Part shown: positions 1 to 6,575 of the stretch, in pieces
Layout: each line of letters starts with the position of its first letter
Numbering within the stretch: position 1 is the first letter of the stretch
Source: an uncultured Peptoniphilus sp.
Lineage (GTDB): Bacteria > Bacillota > Clostridia > Tissierellales > Peptoniphilaceae
Direction of reading: 5' to 3'
Assembly: GCA_902465645.1 (NCBI GenBank)
Contig: CABQNX010000008.1
Span: 1 to 33,301 of the forward strand
DNA length: 33,301 nucleotides
Position numbers and translations under genes: made by a program
The notes under the pieces: generated by a model
The model's database searches: none
Told to the model about the DNA's origin: nothing
Seen by the model: the letters and a program-made list of their open reading frames with translations, nothing else

Positions 1-80
1 TTATCTCTTAGTGATCTAATGATCTTAGATATTCGTCTATTTCTGATTCTGTCATCTGCGAGAATTGAATCTTTTTTTTT
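1..80 (-). CDS. start of transposase OrfB via -1 frameshift (partial)
   Basis: On the minus strand orfA contains CT followed by nine A and G (plus 71-82), the A-AAA-AAG type of slippery site used for programmed -1 frameshifting in IS3 elements. Reading on in the -1 frame gives an open frame to the window edge, beginning DSILADDRIRNRRISKIIRS, which resembles the basic linker at the start of IS150-group OrfB proteins. The DDE catalytic domain would lie beyond position 1. The frame and the site are visible; actual frameshifting is inferred from the family. Confidence 0.65.
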
Positions 81-481
81 AGAATGTCTACTTCCATTTG
101 AAGATAGTAATTTTCTTCTCTTAGTTTTTCTATTTCACTCAATTCTTTTTTTGTTTGTTTACTTTTATTTGTTAGGTTTTTGCTTTTATCTATACTTGGC
201 ATATTTGAAGGTTTTCCTCTCTTTTTTGGTTTTAGTCCTTCTATGCCTTCTTCTGTTAGATACAAGTTTACAGTATTTAGCTTAAATTCCAAAGTATATT
301 TATTATTTTTTCTTTTTACTTCTAGTCCTTCATAGCCTTGTGTTTTGTATGCATTTACCCATCTTTTTAACTCTGATTCTGATTTGATATTATATTTTTT
401 TGCAAGTGATGCGTATCCTATGTTTCCTTCTAAATATTCTTTCACTATTTTTAGTTTGAATTCTAAATTATATTTTGCCAC
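8..481 (-). CDS. IS3-family transposase OrfA, helix-turn-helix protein, internally deleted
   Basis: DNA-binding subunit of an IS150-group transposase, 157 residues. The first helix-turn-helix unit (about residues 5-50, with SLAKKYNI and ELKRWVNAY) is complete. The second begins (KYTLEFKLNTVNLYLT, about 61-76) but runs straight into EEGIEGLKPKKRG. In relatives about 30 residues, forming the recognition helix and the WV motif, lie between these blocks, so I infer an in-frame deletion of roughly 90-100 bases. A C-terminal coiled-coil-like leucine region (about 115-137) remains. The start is GTG at 481, preceded by AGGAGG at about 494-499. The final 20 or so residues, after LKKK, are the unshifted reading past the frameshift site and are not part of the functional fusion. 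Confidence 0.8.
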   Translation of the reverse strand: MAKYNLEFKLKIVKEYLEGNIGYASLAKKYNIKSESELKRWVNAYKTQGYEGLEVKRKNNKYTLEFKLNTVNLYLTEEGIEGLKPKKRGKPSNMPSIDKSKNLTNKSKQTKKELSEIEKLREENYYLQMEVDILKKKIQFSQMTESEIDEYLRSLDH

Positions 482-537
482 TAAAAAACTGACCTCCTAT
501 AGTTGGTTTTTAAGTCCAACTTTTGGGGGTCAGTTCA

Positions 538-794
538 ATTCTTATCTTAGGCTATTTTTTTATGAAATTTATAAAGAAAATATTTTTCTTAGGTTATTTC
601 TGTGGATAAGTGTCTTTTCCTTAGTTTTTTACTTTATTTTCAAGCTTTTTTATCCACAATTTCCTCTTCTTATCTACAAATGTTGATTATAATTCGCAAT
701 TTTCTCTAAAAATAAGAAATTGTTAATAGTTTTTAGATTTTTATTTTTTATCAACAAGTATTTAATAGAGCTTTATCCACAAATTTTTTACAAT
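538..794. other. gene-free DnaA-box cluster outside oriC
   Basis: This gap between the IS end and the parAB operon terminator holds no credible gene; an open frame through it starts inside the IS and looks like chance. It contains exact DnaA boxes TTATCCACA at 601-609 (minus strand), 650-658 and 773-781, the variants TTATCTACA at 670-678 and TTATCAACA at 748-756, and weaker matches at 681-689 and 721-729. Five good boxes in about 180 bases is origin-like density, yet dnaA is 10 kb away. It may titrate DnaA, be a third oriC part, or regulate a gene that was once next to it. The boxes are seen; the role is inferred. Confidence 0.7.
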
Positions 795-825
795 AAAAAA
801 CCCAGTGAGCATAAGCCCACCAGGT
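795..825 (-). terminator. Rho-independent terminator of the parA-parB operon
   Basis: On the minus strand, directly after the last stop codon of the operon, a 10-bp stem (CCTGGTGGGC with GCTCACTGGG, including G-U pairs) closes on a 4-base loop and is followed by six T. Confidence 0.85.
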
Positions 826-1242
826 TTATCTTCCATATTTTTCTATTATTTCATCGATCATCTTAGAGTTCCTTGAACTTACATTGTAATAAATATTGTT
901 AACCCTAATAGTTAGTCCAGTCTTAACAAAGGAAATCTTGTTGCCACTTGTAAAGTAAACATTGATGTAGTTTGCGATTTCTCCATTGGTGTCCTTGTTT
1001 GCTTGTTTACCTCTTAGACTGTTTAAGTCTTTACATATCTTTGTAACAACTTTTCTATCCTTAATAGTTTTCATATTACCAGTTTGAAAGCCTATTATCT
1101 CAATATAGTCAACATCTCTTGGGTTAATATCCACTATCTTGTTTCTAGAGGATACTAGACTGCCTCCAAAAAACACTAGGATGGCAAAGAATATTATAAG
1201 GACCAACCTTGATCTATTAGATTTTTTCTGTCTTATTCCCAT
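826..1242 (-). CDS. hypothetical membrane-anchored protein, 138 aa
   Basis: Function not recognised. The protein has a short basic N-terminus (RQKKSNRSR), one hydrophobic segment at about residues 13-30 that looks like an uncleaved signal anchor, and a soluble C-terminal domain of about 105 residues, probably outside the cell, with alternating beta-like stretches (YIEIIGF, YINVYFTSG, KISFVKTG, TIRVNNIYYNV). No cysteines that would suggest a lipobox are seen. Its ATG overlaps the stop of the upstream phzF-like gene (TAATG at 1240-1244), so translation is probably coupled. It is the last gene of the parA-parB-phzF-like operon, right before the terminator. Nothing in the sequence links it functionally to chromosome segregation. 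Confidence 0.75.
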   Translation of the reverse strand: MGIRQKKSNRSRLVLIIFFAILVFFGGSLVSSRNKIVDINPRDVDYIEIIGFQTGNMKTIKDRKVVTKICKDLNSLRGKQANKDTNGEIANYINVYFTSGNKISFVKTGLTIRVNNIYYNVSSRNSKMIDEIIEKYGR

Positions 1243-2132
1243 TATAAATATATAACTCCATTCATAAACACATAGGCCCTTCCTCCGACCCTTATCGTAT
1301 TATCACTTTCTCCCAGACTAGTTACAACCTTTGAAAGCCTACCAATATAATCACCTTGTATAGCTAAAATAGAATCACTTTCTGCAAGTTCATTTGCCTT
1401 TAGGTAGTGCATAGTAGCAGCAGTAGAAGTCCCACTTCCAAATTCTTCATCAGCACCAATAATCGGCGAGAAGGTCCTTTGCCTTATTTCTCTTCCATTT
1501 TTTGTTGTAAAAGCATGGATAGAAATAATTTCTTCTTTTTTTGAAATTTTTATTGCCGCATCTCTATCTAAATTTATAGATGCTAAAATTTCTTCATTTC
1601 TTACAGGAACAAGTATATCACAGGTTCCCGTAGATATTTTTTCCATATTTAAGTTTTCTTTTATATCTAGACCTATATCATTAGGGCTTAGATTTAAAGC
1701 TCTTAAAACGCCTTCTGGAGCTTCATATTTTTCTCTCAAGCCAATTTTTAGGTTCATGTAAACATTTTGGATTTTAGAATTCTTGTACTCAAGTTCAACT
1801 GGAATCTTTCCAAACTTTGTATGTTGAATGATTTTTCTAATTCCTTCATCCTTGGACATAATATATTCGTTTTCTGCAAGGGCATAAAAAGTTGCAATAG
1901 TTGCATGACCACAAAGGTTTATTTCTCCCTCAGGTGTAAAAAATCTTGTGAGATATCTATCCCTATCAAGTTGTCTAACAAAAACTACAACAGATTGATT
2001 TATATCCATTGCTATGTTTTTCATCTCAGAGTCTGTCAAACTTCCATCATCTATGACAACGCCTGTAGAATTTCCCATAAAAGCCCTGTCTGAAAAGGCT
2101 GATACTAGGTATATTGTGTAAAATCTTCTCAT
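1242..2132 (-). CDS. PhzF-family isomerase/epimerase-like protein with altered active site
   Basis: PhzF-fold protein of usual length (296 residues), related to diaminopimelate epimerase and to phenazine-pathway isomerase PhzF. Family signatures are clear: the N-terminal strand with VSAFSDRAFMGNSTGVV, FFTPEGEINLCGHATIA (His76 in the GHAT motif) and a C-terminal glycine-rich segment EEFGSGTS. Two key places differ. The usual N-x-S-E-T-x-F motif that carries the catalytic glutamate reads NQSVVVF, so Glu is Val48, and the usual E-D-P-x-T-G segment reads E-E-F-G-S-G. The protein may be inactive as an isomerase or use other chemistry; its substrate is unknown. The start lies 2 bases after the parB stop, so it is probably co-transcribed with parAB. 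Confidence 0.85.
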   Translation of the reverse strand: MRRFYTIYLVSAFSDRAFMGNSTGVVIDDGSLTDSEMKNIAMDINQSVVVFVRQLDRDRYLTRFFTPEGEINLCGHATIATFYALAENEYIMSKDEGIRKIIQHTKFGKIPVELEYKNSKIQNVYMNLKIGLREKYEAPEGVLRALNLSPNDIGLDIKENLNMEKISTGTCDILVPVRNEEILASINLDRDAAIKISKKEEIISIHAFTTKNGREIRQRTFSPIIGADEEFGSGTSTAATMHYLKANELAESDSILAIQGDYIGRLSKVVTSLGESDNTIRVGGRAYVFMNGVIYL

Positions 2133-2134
2133 AT

Positions 2135-2986
2135 TTAATCCAACTCTCTAGCCAAAATTAGGTCAAGAATCCTAGATAGGTCTTCTTCTCCATAGTATTC
2201 TATTTCGATTTTTCCTACCTTGCCTCTTTTTTTGAAGTTTACCTTAGTTCCAAGAGACCTTTCCACTTGGCCTCTCATGTCTTCTAAGAATATGTCTTCT
2301 TTTTCTTGAACCCTTGGTTTTTTTACACTTTTCTTGTTGTTATTTACAGGAAGGGAGTCCTTTATAATCCTCATGGCTTCTTTATATTGCTTATCTCCAT
2401 CCTTAATAGAAAGAAGTTTTTTACCATGGGACACAGATATTTCTTCCTCTTCAAGAAGTTTTAAGACTCTTGGATCAAGATTTAATAACCTAATTGTGTT
2501 ACCTATATACTGCCTAGATTTGCCTATTTCTTCTGCAAGTTCCTTTTGTGTAAGGTCTTGTGAATCTAGTAGGTGCCTGTAACTCATAGCTTCTTCAACA
2601 GGGTTTAAATCTTTTCTTTGGATGTTTTCTATTATAGCAATCCTTGAAGATTCTTCATCAGTAATGTCTTTTACTATTGCTGGGACTCTTTCTAAACCTG
2701 CAAGTTTTGCGGCCCTAAACCTTCTTTCTCCAGCTATAATTTCATACTTGTCTTCTTTTTTCTTCAATAGAAGAGGTTGGATTATACCGTATTTTTCTAT
2801 AGAAGATGCCAGGTCCTTCAGTTCTTCTTCGACAAAATTCTTCCTTGGTTGATCTTCATTTGCGACTATATCAGAAGTATTTATCTCCATAAGTTTGGAA
2901 CGTTCTTCTTCTATAACTTCTCTTATTTTTTCACTAGAATTTAGAAAATTTCCAATTCCTCTTCCTAAGCCTTTTTTCTTAGTCAT
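2135..2986 (-). CDS. parB: chromosome partitioning protein ParB (Spo0J)
   Basis: CTP-dependent DNA-clamp protein that loads at parS and spreads to organise the origin. At 283 residues it has the usual length. Visible parts: the N-terminal ParB/Srx CTPase domain with GERRFRA (86-92) and ENIQRKDLNP (120-129); the central helix-turn-helix, with the KSRQYIGNT recognition region (156-164); and a C-terminal dimerisation region. Residues aligned to the four ParB/Noc specificity positions are R158, T164, N169 and S186; the last two differ from the Ala and Gly usual in ParB. The gene overlaps parA by 8 bases. The only good parS candidates in the window lie just upstream of parA. No noc paralogue is present between parA and rsmG, where Bacillus carries it. 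Confidence 0.97.
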   Translation of the reverse strand: MTKKKGLGRGIGNFLNSSEKIREVIEEERSKLMEINTSDIVANEDQPRKNFVEEELKDLASSIEKYGIIQPLLLKKKEDKYEIIAGERRFRAAKLAGLERVPAIVKDITDEESSRIAIIENIQRKDLNPVEEAMSYRHLLDSQDLTQKELAEEIGKSRQYIGNTIRLLNLDPRVLKLLEEEEISVSHGKKLLSIKDGDKQYKEAMRIIKDSLPVNNNKKSVKKPRVQEKEDIFLEDMRGQVERSLGTKVNFKKRGKVGKIEIEYYGEEDLSRILDLILARELD

Positions 2987-3734
2987 TTATCTCACCTATT
3001 AATTCCTTGGCAAGGTCTGTATAGGCCTTGGCCCCCTTAGAACTGCTGTCATAGTCATATATGTTCATGCCAAAGCTTGGAGCTTCTGCCAATCTTACAT
3101 TTCTTGGTATAAAAGTCTTAAATACCTTGTTGTCAAAGTGCTTTTGAACTTCTTCAACCACTTGGTTAGAAAGATTAGTCCTTCCATCAAACATACACAT
3201 AACAACACCTAATAGATTAAGATTTGGATTGAAATTGTCCCTTACAAGGGTCATTGTATCCATAAGTTGTGACACACCTTCAAGGGCATAATATTCACAT
3301 TGTACTGGAACTAAAATCTTATCACTTGCCACAAGTGACATCATTGATAGGATTCCAAGAGAAGGCGGTGAATCTATAATTACAAAATCATAATTATCTT
3401 TTACCTTATCTATCATCTTTTTAAGTTTGAATTGCCAATCTTCGTGTCTTGCTAGCTCTATCTCTACACCTGCAAACTCTGAGTTTGACGGTATTATATC
3501 AAGTTTTGAAAATCCTGTTGGATATATGGATTCCAACTCTTCATCAATTAAAAAATCGTATATCATATTGTCAAATTCATATAGACCAAGGCCCGATGTA
3601 GCATTTCCTTGGGGATCCATGTCCACTATTAGAGTTTTTTTGCCTCTTAGAGCCAATGCTGAACTTAAATTTATGACTGTGGTGCTCTTTCCGACACCAC
3701 CCTTTTGATTAAAAACTGTAATTACAACAGACAT
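2979..3734 (-). CDS. parA: chromosome partitioning ATPase ParA (Soj)
   Basis: Walker-type ATPase that acts with ParB in origin segregation and, in Bacillus, also controls DnaA. Length 251 is normal. The deviant Walker A KGGVGKST lies at residues 11-18, DMDPQGN (A-prime motif) at about 39-45 and the Walker B-like FVIIDSPP at about 116-123. The ATG at 3734 is preceded by GAGG. It is the first gene of the leftward operon; three parS-like palindromes lie 100-215 bases upstream, so ParB could feed back on its expression (inference). Confidence 0.97.
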   Translation of the reverse strand: MSVVITVFNQKGGVGKSTTVINLSSALALRGKKTLIVDMDPQGNATSGLGLYEFDNMIYDFLIDEELESIYPTGFSKLDIIPSNSEFAGVEIELARHEDWQFKLKKMIDKVKDNYDFVIIDSPPSLGILSMMSLVASDKILVPVQCEYYALEGVSQLMDTMTLVRDNFNPNLNLLGVVMCMFDGRTNLSNQVVEEVQKHFDNKVFKTFIPRNVRLAEAPSFGMNIYDYDSSSKGAKAYTDLAKELIGEIND

Positions 3735-3836
3735 ATTCTTACCTCATTTCTATATAATTAATAATATCATGTTTAAGAAGCATTTTAAAGATGAGGAAAG
3801 TATTAGTGCAAAAATTTTATTCTAATTTTAGCCTCA

Positions 3837-3852
3837 TGCTCTACGTAGAGCA
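3837..3852. promoter_or_regulatory. parS-like palindrome 1
   Basis: TGCTCTACGTAGAGCA is a perfect 16-bp palindrome. It shares length, symmetry and the central ACGT with the bacterial parS consensus TGTTnCACGTGAAACA, but carries GCT instead of GTT in each arm. No T-run follows on either strand, so it is not a terminator. It lies 100 bases upstream of parA. Confidence 0.65.
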
Positions 3853-3872
3853 CAAATAATATTTATACTAAA

Positions 3873-3888
3873 TGCTCTACGTGGAGCA
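3873..3888. promoter_or_regulatory. parS-like palindrome 2
   Basis: TGCTCTACGTGGAGCA differs from the first site at one position. It begins 36 bases after the start of that site and has no terminator tail. Confidence 0.65.
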
Positions 3889-3924
3889 TAAAAATTTATC
3901 GAAATCTTAATTTTTATTGCAAGT

Positions 3925-3948
3925 AAAAAAGGCTCCACGTGGAGCCTT
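3925..3948 (-). terminator. terminator of the mnmE-mnmG-rsmG operon
   Basis: Read on the minus strand after rsmG, the GC-rich palindrome at 3929-3948 is followed at once by a run of T (plus A-run to 3925). This is a standard intrinsic terminator built on the same bases as parS-like site 3. The plus strand also has a T-rich tail (3951-3957), so it may work in both directions. Confidence 0.75.
3929..3948. promoter_or_regulatory. parS-like palindrome 3, also the rsmG terminator stem
   Basis: AAGGCTCCACGTGGAGCCTT is a perfect 20-bp palindrome containing the CTCCACGTGGAG core shared with sites 1 and 2. It is the closest of the three to canonical parS, matching TCCACGTGGA at the centre. Confidence 0.65.
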
Positions 3949-3982
3949 AATTTTTTTGTGTTTGTTTGTGTAAATAACTGAC

Positions 3983-4675
3983 TTATAGGGGAGCCTTTCT
4001 TGGCTTTCCTCCACCTCTTGGATACTTTTTATCAGTTGCTTTTACCTTTTTTATTACTATTATATAGTGATCAATATCATTAGGTAGGGGAGTGTGAATT
4101 ACATCTTCAACTTCTCCTCCCATTATTTCAATTGCTCTTTTTGCATTTTTAATTTCTTCTTTATACTCTGGTCCTTTTTGAGATATGAAATATCCACCGA
4201 CTTTCACAAAGCCCATTGCATATTCTGTAAGAGTTGATAGGTTGGCCACAGCTCTTGATACTGCTACATCAAACTGTTCTCTGTATTCATTTGTCCTTGC
4301 CACTTCTTCTGCTCTTGCATGGATTGCTCTAATGCCTTTTAGATCTAAGTCCTCTATCACACCATCCAAAAAGTCAATTCTCTTTCTTAGAGAGTCTAAT
4401 AGGGTTACGTCAAGGTCTTCATTATAAAGTTTTAATGGCACTCCAGGGAAGCCAGCACCTGTCCCAATGTCTATAATTTTTTCATTTCCGCTAAACTTTC
4501 CAGTTTTTAATAAGCTTAGGCAGTCCAAAAAGTGCTTTACATTAAACTCATCATCTTCAGTTATTCTTGTAAGATTTGTGTGTTGGTTATAATCTAGGAT
4601 TAATTTTTTATATCTCTCATACTTATCTATATTTTTTGTATCAAGGTCATATTCCTTGAAATAATCAACTAACAT
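3983..4675 (-). CDS. rsmG: 16S rRNA (guanine527-N7)-methyltransferase RsmG
   Basis: SAM-dependent methyltransferase that modifies G527 of 16S rRNA (old name GidB); loss gives low-level streptomycin resistance in other bacteria. The 230 residues include the SAM loop IDIGTGAGFPGVPLKL (about 67-82), the LLDSLRKRIDFL segment that follows it, RAEEVA, and VSRAVANLSTLTEYA. A basic tail (KKYPRGGGKPRKAPL) is typical of the family. The ATG at 4675 lies inside the end of mnmG (11-base overlap) with GAGGAG upstream, so translation is probably coupled. Confidence 0.96.
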   Translation of the reverse strand: MLVDYFKEYDLDTKNIDKYERYKKLILDYNQHTNLTRITEDDEFNVKHFLDCLSLLKTGKFSGNEKIIDIGTGAGFPGVPLKLYNEDLDVTLLDSLRKRIDFLDGVIEDLDLKGIRAIHARAEEVARTNEYREQFDVAVSRAVANLSTLTEYAMGFVKVGGYFISQKGPEYKEEIKNAKRAIEIMGGEVEDVIHTPLPNDIDHYIIVIKKVKATDKKYPRGGGKPRKAPL

Positions 4676-6569
4676 TTTTTCTCCTCATTTGTTCTAAGTG
4701 GATAAGAAGGACATTTATATCAGCAGGTGAAACTCCAGTTATTCTCGATGCTTGCCCAATAGATTCTGGTCTAATATCAGATAACTTTTCTCTTGCTTCA
4801 ATCCTAAGTCCATCTATAGCCTTGTAGTCAAGGTTCTTTGAAAGCTTCTTGTTTTCAAGTTTTTTAAACTGTTTGATTTGAATTTCTTGCTTTTTAATAT
4901 ATCCTTCGTACTTTATTTCTATCTCAACATTTCTTATTACATCATCGCGGACAGAAGGTCTATCTGGGTCAAAGGCTTCTAGTTTTTTATAATCAAGTTC
5001 TGGCCTCTTTATCATTTCATAAAGACTAAAGGAATTTTGAGTCTCAGTAGATCCCAGTGATTCTAAGATCTTGTTATTTTCAGCAGTAGGGTTTATCTGA
5101 ATCTTCTTAATTCTCTTTATTTCGTCTTCAATTGCCTTTTTCCTGTATAGGTAACCTTCATATCTCTCATCATCAACAAGTCCAATTTGTCTTCCTTTTT
5201 CAGTTAATCTAAGATCTGCGTTGTCTTGTCTAAGTGTTAGCCTGTATTCAGCTCTTGAAGTCATCATCCTATAAGGTTCACGTGTACCCTTAGTTACAAG
5301 ATCATCAATTAATACTCCTATATAGGCTTCAGACCTATCTAGGATAAAGGGATCTTTTCCTTGGACCATTAGGGCTGCGTTGATACCTGCAACTATACCT
5401 TGGGCTCCTGCTTCTTCATAACCACTGGACCCGTTTATTTGTCCTGCAAAGAAAAGACCTTCATAGTCCATGTGTTCAAGACTTCTCTTTAAAAGAGTTG
5501 CATCAATGGCATCATATTCTATGGCATAGGCAGGTCTAAGAATTTTACAGTTTTCCAAACCAATTATTTCCTTATAAAACTCTTGTTGAATTTCAACAGG
5601 TAGGGAGGAGGAAACACCTTGTATATACATTTCATCAGTAGTAAGTCCTTCTGGCTCAATGAATACTTGGTGGGAATCCCTGTCTCCAAACCTCATAACC
5701 TTGTCTTCAATAGATGGACAATATCTCGGTCCCTTTCCCTCAATATCTCCAAGGGCCAAGGCAGACCTTTCAATGTTATCTCTTATAATTTCGTGACATT
5801 TCTTAGTTGTGTAAGTAAGGTAACAAAGTTCTTGGTCAATATCGTATTTCTTATCAATATTTAAGAAGGAAAATGGAATGATTTCTTCATCTCCAGCCTG
5901 TTCCTTCATAACAGAAAAGTCAATAGAACTTCTTAGGACCCTGGCTGGTGTACCAGTTTTAAGCCTTTGAAGCTCCATTCCAAAATCTTCTTCCAAGCTA
6001 GAAGAAAGGTGGTTGGCAGGTCCAAAACCAGATGGACCAGATGAGAAGTTAACTTCTCCCATAAAAATCCTTGCTCTAAGATAAGTTCCACTGCATATTA
6101 CAACAGCCTTAGTATTGTATTTTGCACCATTTCTTGTCAAAACCCCACTTACCTTATTGCCTTCTTTTAAAATCCTTATGGCTTCATCTTCTACAAGATA
6201 GAGGTTTTCTTCATTTTCAAGAATCCTCTTCATCTCTTCATGATATTTTCTCTTATCAGCTTGGACTCTAAGTGAGTGAACTGCAGGTCCCTTAGATGTG
6301 TTTAGCATCTTAGATTGGATAAAAGTTTTGTCAATGTTTTTAGCCATTTCTCCACCAAGTGCATCAATTTCACGAACTAGGTGGCCCTTTCCAGTTCCAC
6401 CAATATTTGGATTACAGCTCATTTGCGCAATTGAATCTAAATTTATACATAATAGGAGGGTCTTTGCTCCAAGTCTTGCAGAGGCAAGGGCAGCTTCACT
6501 GCCAGCATGGCCTGCTCCAATGACTACTGTGTCAAAGTCTCCTGCTTCATAATATCTAACGTCTGACAT
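4665..6569 (-). CDS. mnmG: tRNA uridine-5-carboxymethylaminomethyl modification enzyme MnmG
   Basis: FAD enzyme (GidA) that works with MnmE to place the (carboxymethyl)aminomethyl group on wobble U34 of tRNAs reading NNA/NNG codons. At 634 residues it is full length. The FAD dinucleotide fold VIGAGHAGSEAALASARLG begins at about residue 16; family signatures CNPNIGGTGKGHLVREIDALGG and GQINGSSGYEEAGAQG are intact, as is the C-terminal helical MnmE-binding region. It starts 6 bases after mnmE, with a weak AGGT-type ribosome site. Confidence 0.97.
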   Translation of the reverse strand: MSDVRYYEAGDFDTVVIGAGHAGSEAALASARLGAKTLLLCINLDSIAQMSCNPNIGGTGKGHLVREIDALGGEMAKNIDKTFIQSKMLNTSKGPAVHSLRVQADKRKYHEEMKRILENEENLYLVEDEAIRILKEGNKVSGVLTRNGAKYNTKAVVICSGTYLRARIFMGEVNFSSGPSGFGPANHLSSSLEEDFGMELQRLKTGTPARVLRSSIDFSVMKEQAGDEEIIPFSFLNIDKKYDIDQELCYLTYTTKKCHEIIRDNIERSALALGDIEGKGPRYCPSIEDKVMRFGDRDSHQVFIEPEGLTTDEMYIQGVSSSLPVEIQQEFYKEIIGLENCKILRPAYAIEYDAIDATLLKRSLEHMDYEGLFFAGQINGSSGYEEAGAQGIVAGINAALMVQGKDPFILDRSEAYIGVLIDDLVTKGTREPYRMMTSRAEYRLTLRQDNADLRLTEKGRQIGLVDDERYEGYLYRKKAIEDEIKRIKKIQINPTAENNKILESLGSTETQNSFSLYEMIKRPELDYKKLEAFDPDRPSVRDDVIRNVEIEIKYEGYIKKQEIQIKQFKKLENKKLSKNLDYKAIDGLRIEAREKLSDIRPESIGQASRITGVSPADINVLLIHLEQMRRKNVS

Positions 6570-6575
6570 CTTTAC

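Larger units (their letters stand above)
1..537 (-). mobile_element. IS3-family (IS150-group) insertion sequence, partial
   Basis: One end of an insertion sequence whose other end lies outside the window. The outer boundary is set by a terminal repeat that reads, on the minus strand from 537 inwards, TGAACTGACCCCCAAAAGTT, a sequence typical of IS150-group ends. OrfA follows inside it, and orfB starts after a 9-A slippery run. The IS end contains a short inverted repeat (AGTTGG at 501-506, CCAACT at 516-521) that could form a stem-loop just upstream of the transposase ribosome site. OrfA looks internally deleted, so this copy may not move by itself. The target duplication cannot be checked with one end only. 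Confidence 0.85.

Noticed and set aside
345..686. Open reading frame across the IS end and the DnaA-box cluster
   Set aside because: It is antisense to orfA and then runs through AT-rich non-coding DNA. Its product is a hydrophobic, phenylalanine-rich string with no ribosome site.
5277..5290. GGTTCACGTGTACC inside mnmG, resembling parS
   Set aside because: Only partly palindromic, one isolated copy, and explained by the coding sequence. It lacks the full arms of parS and the GCT arms of the three intergenic sites.
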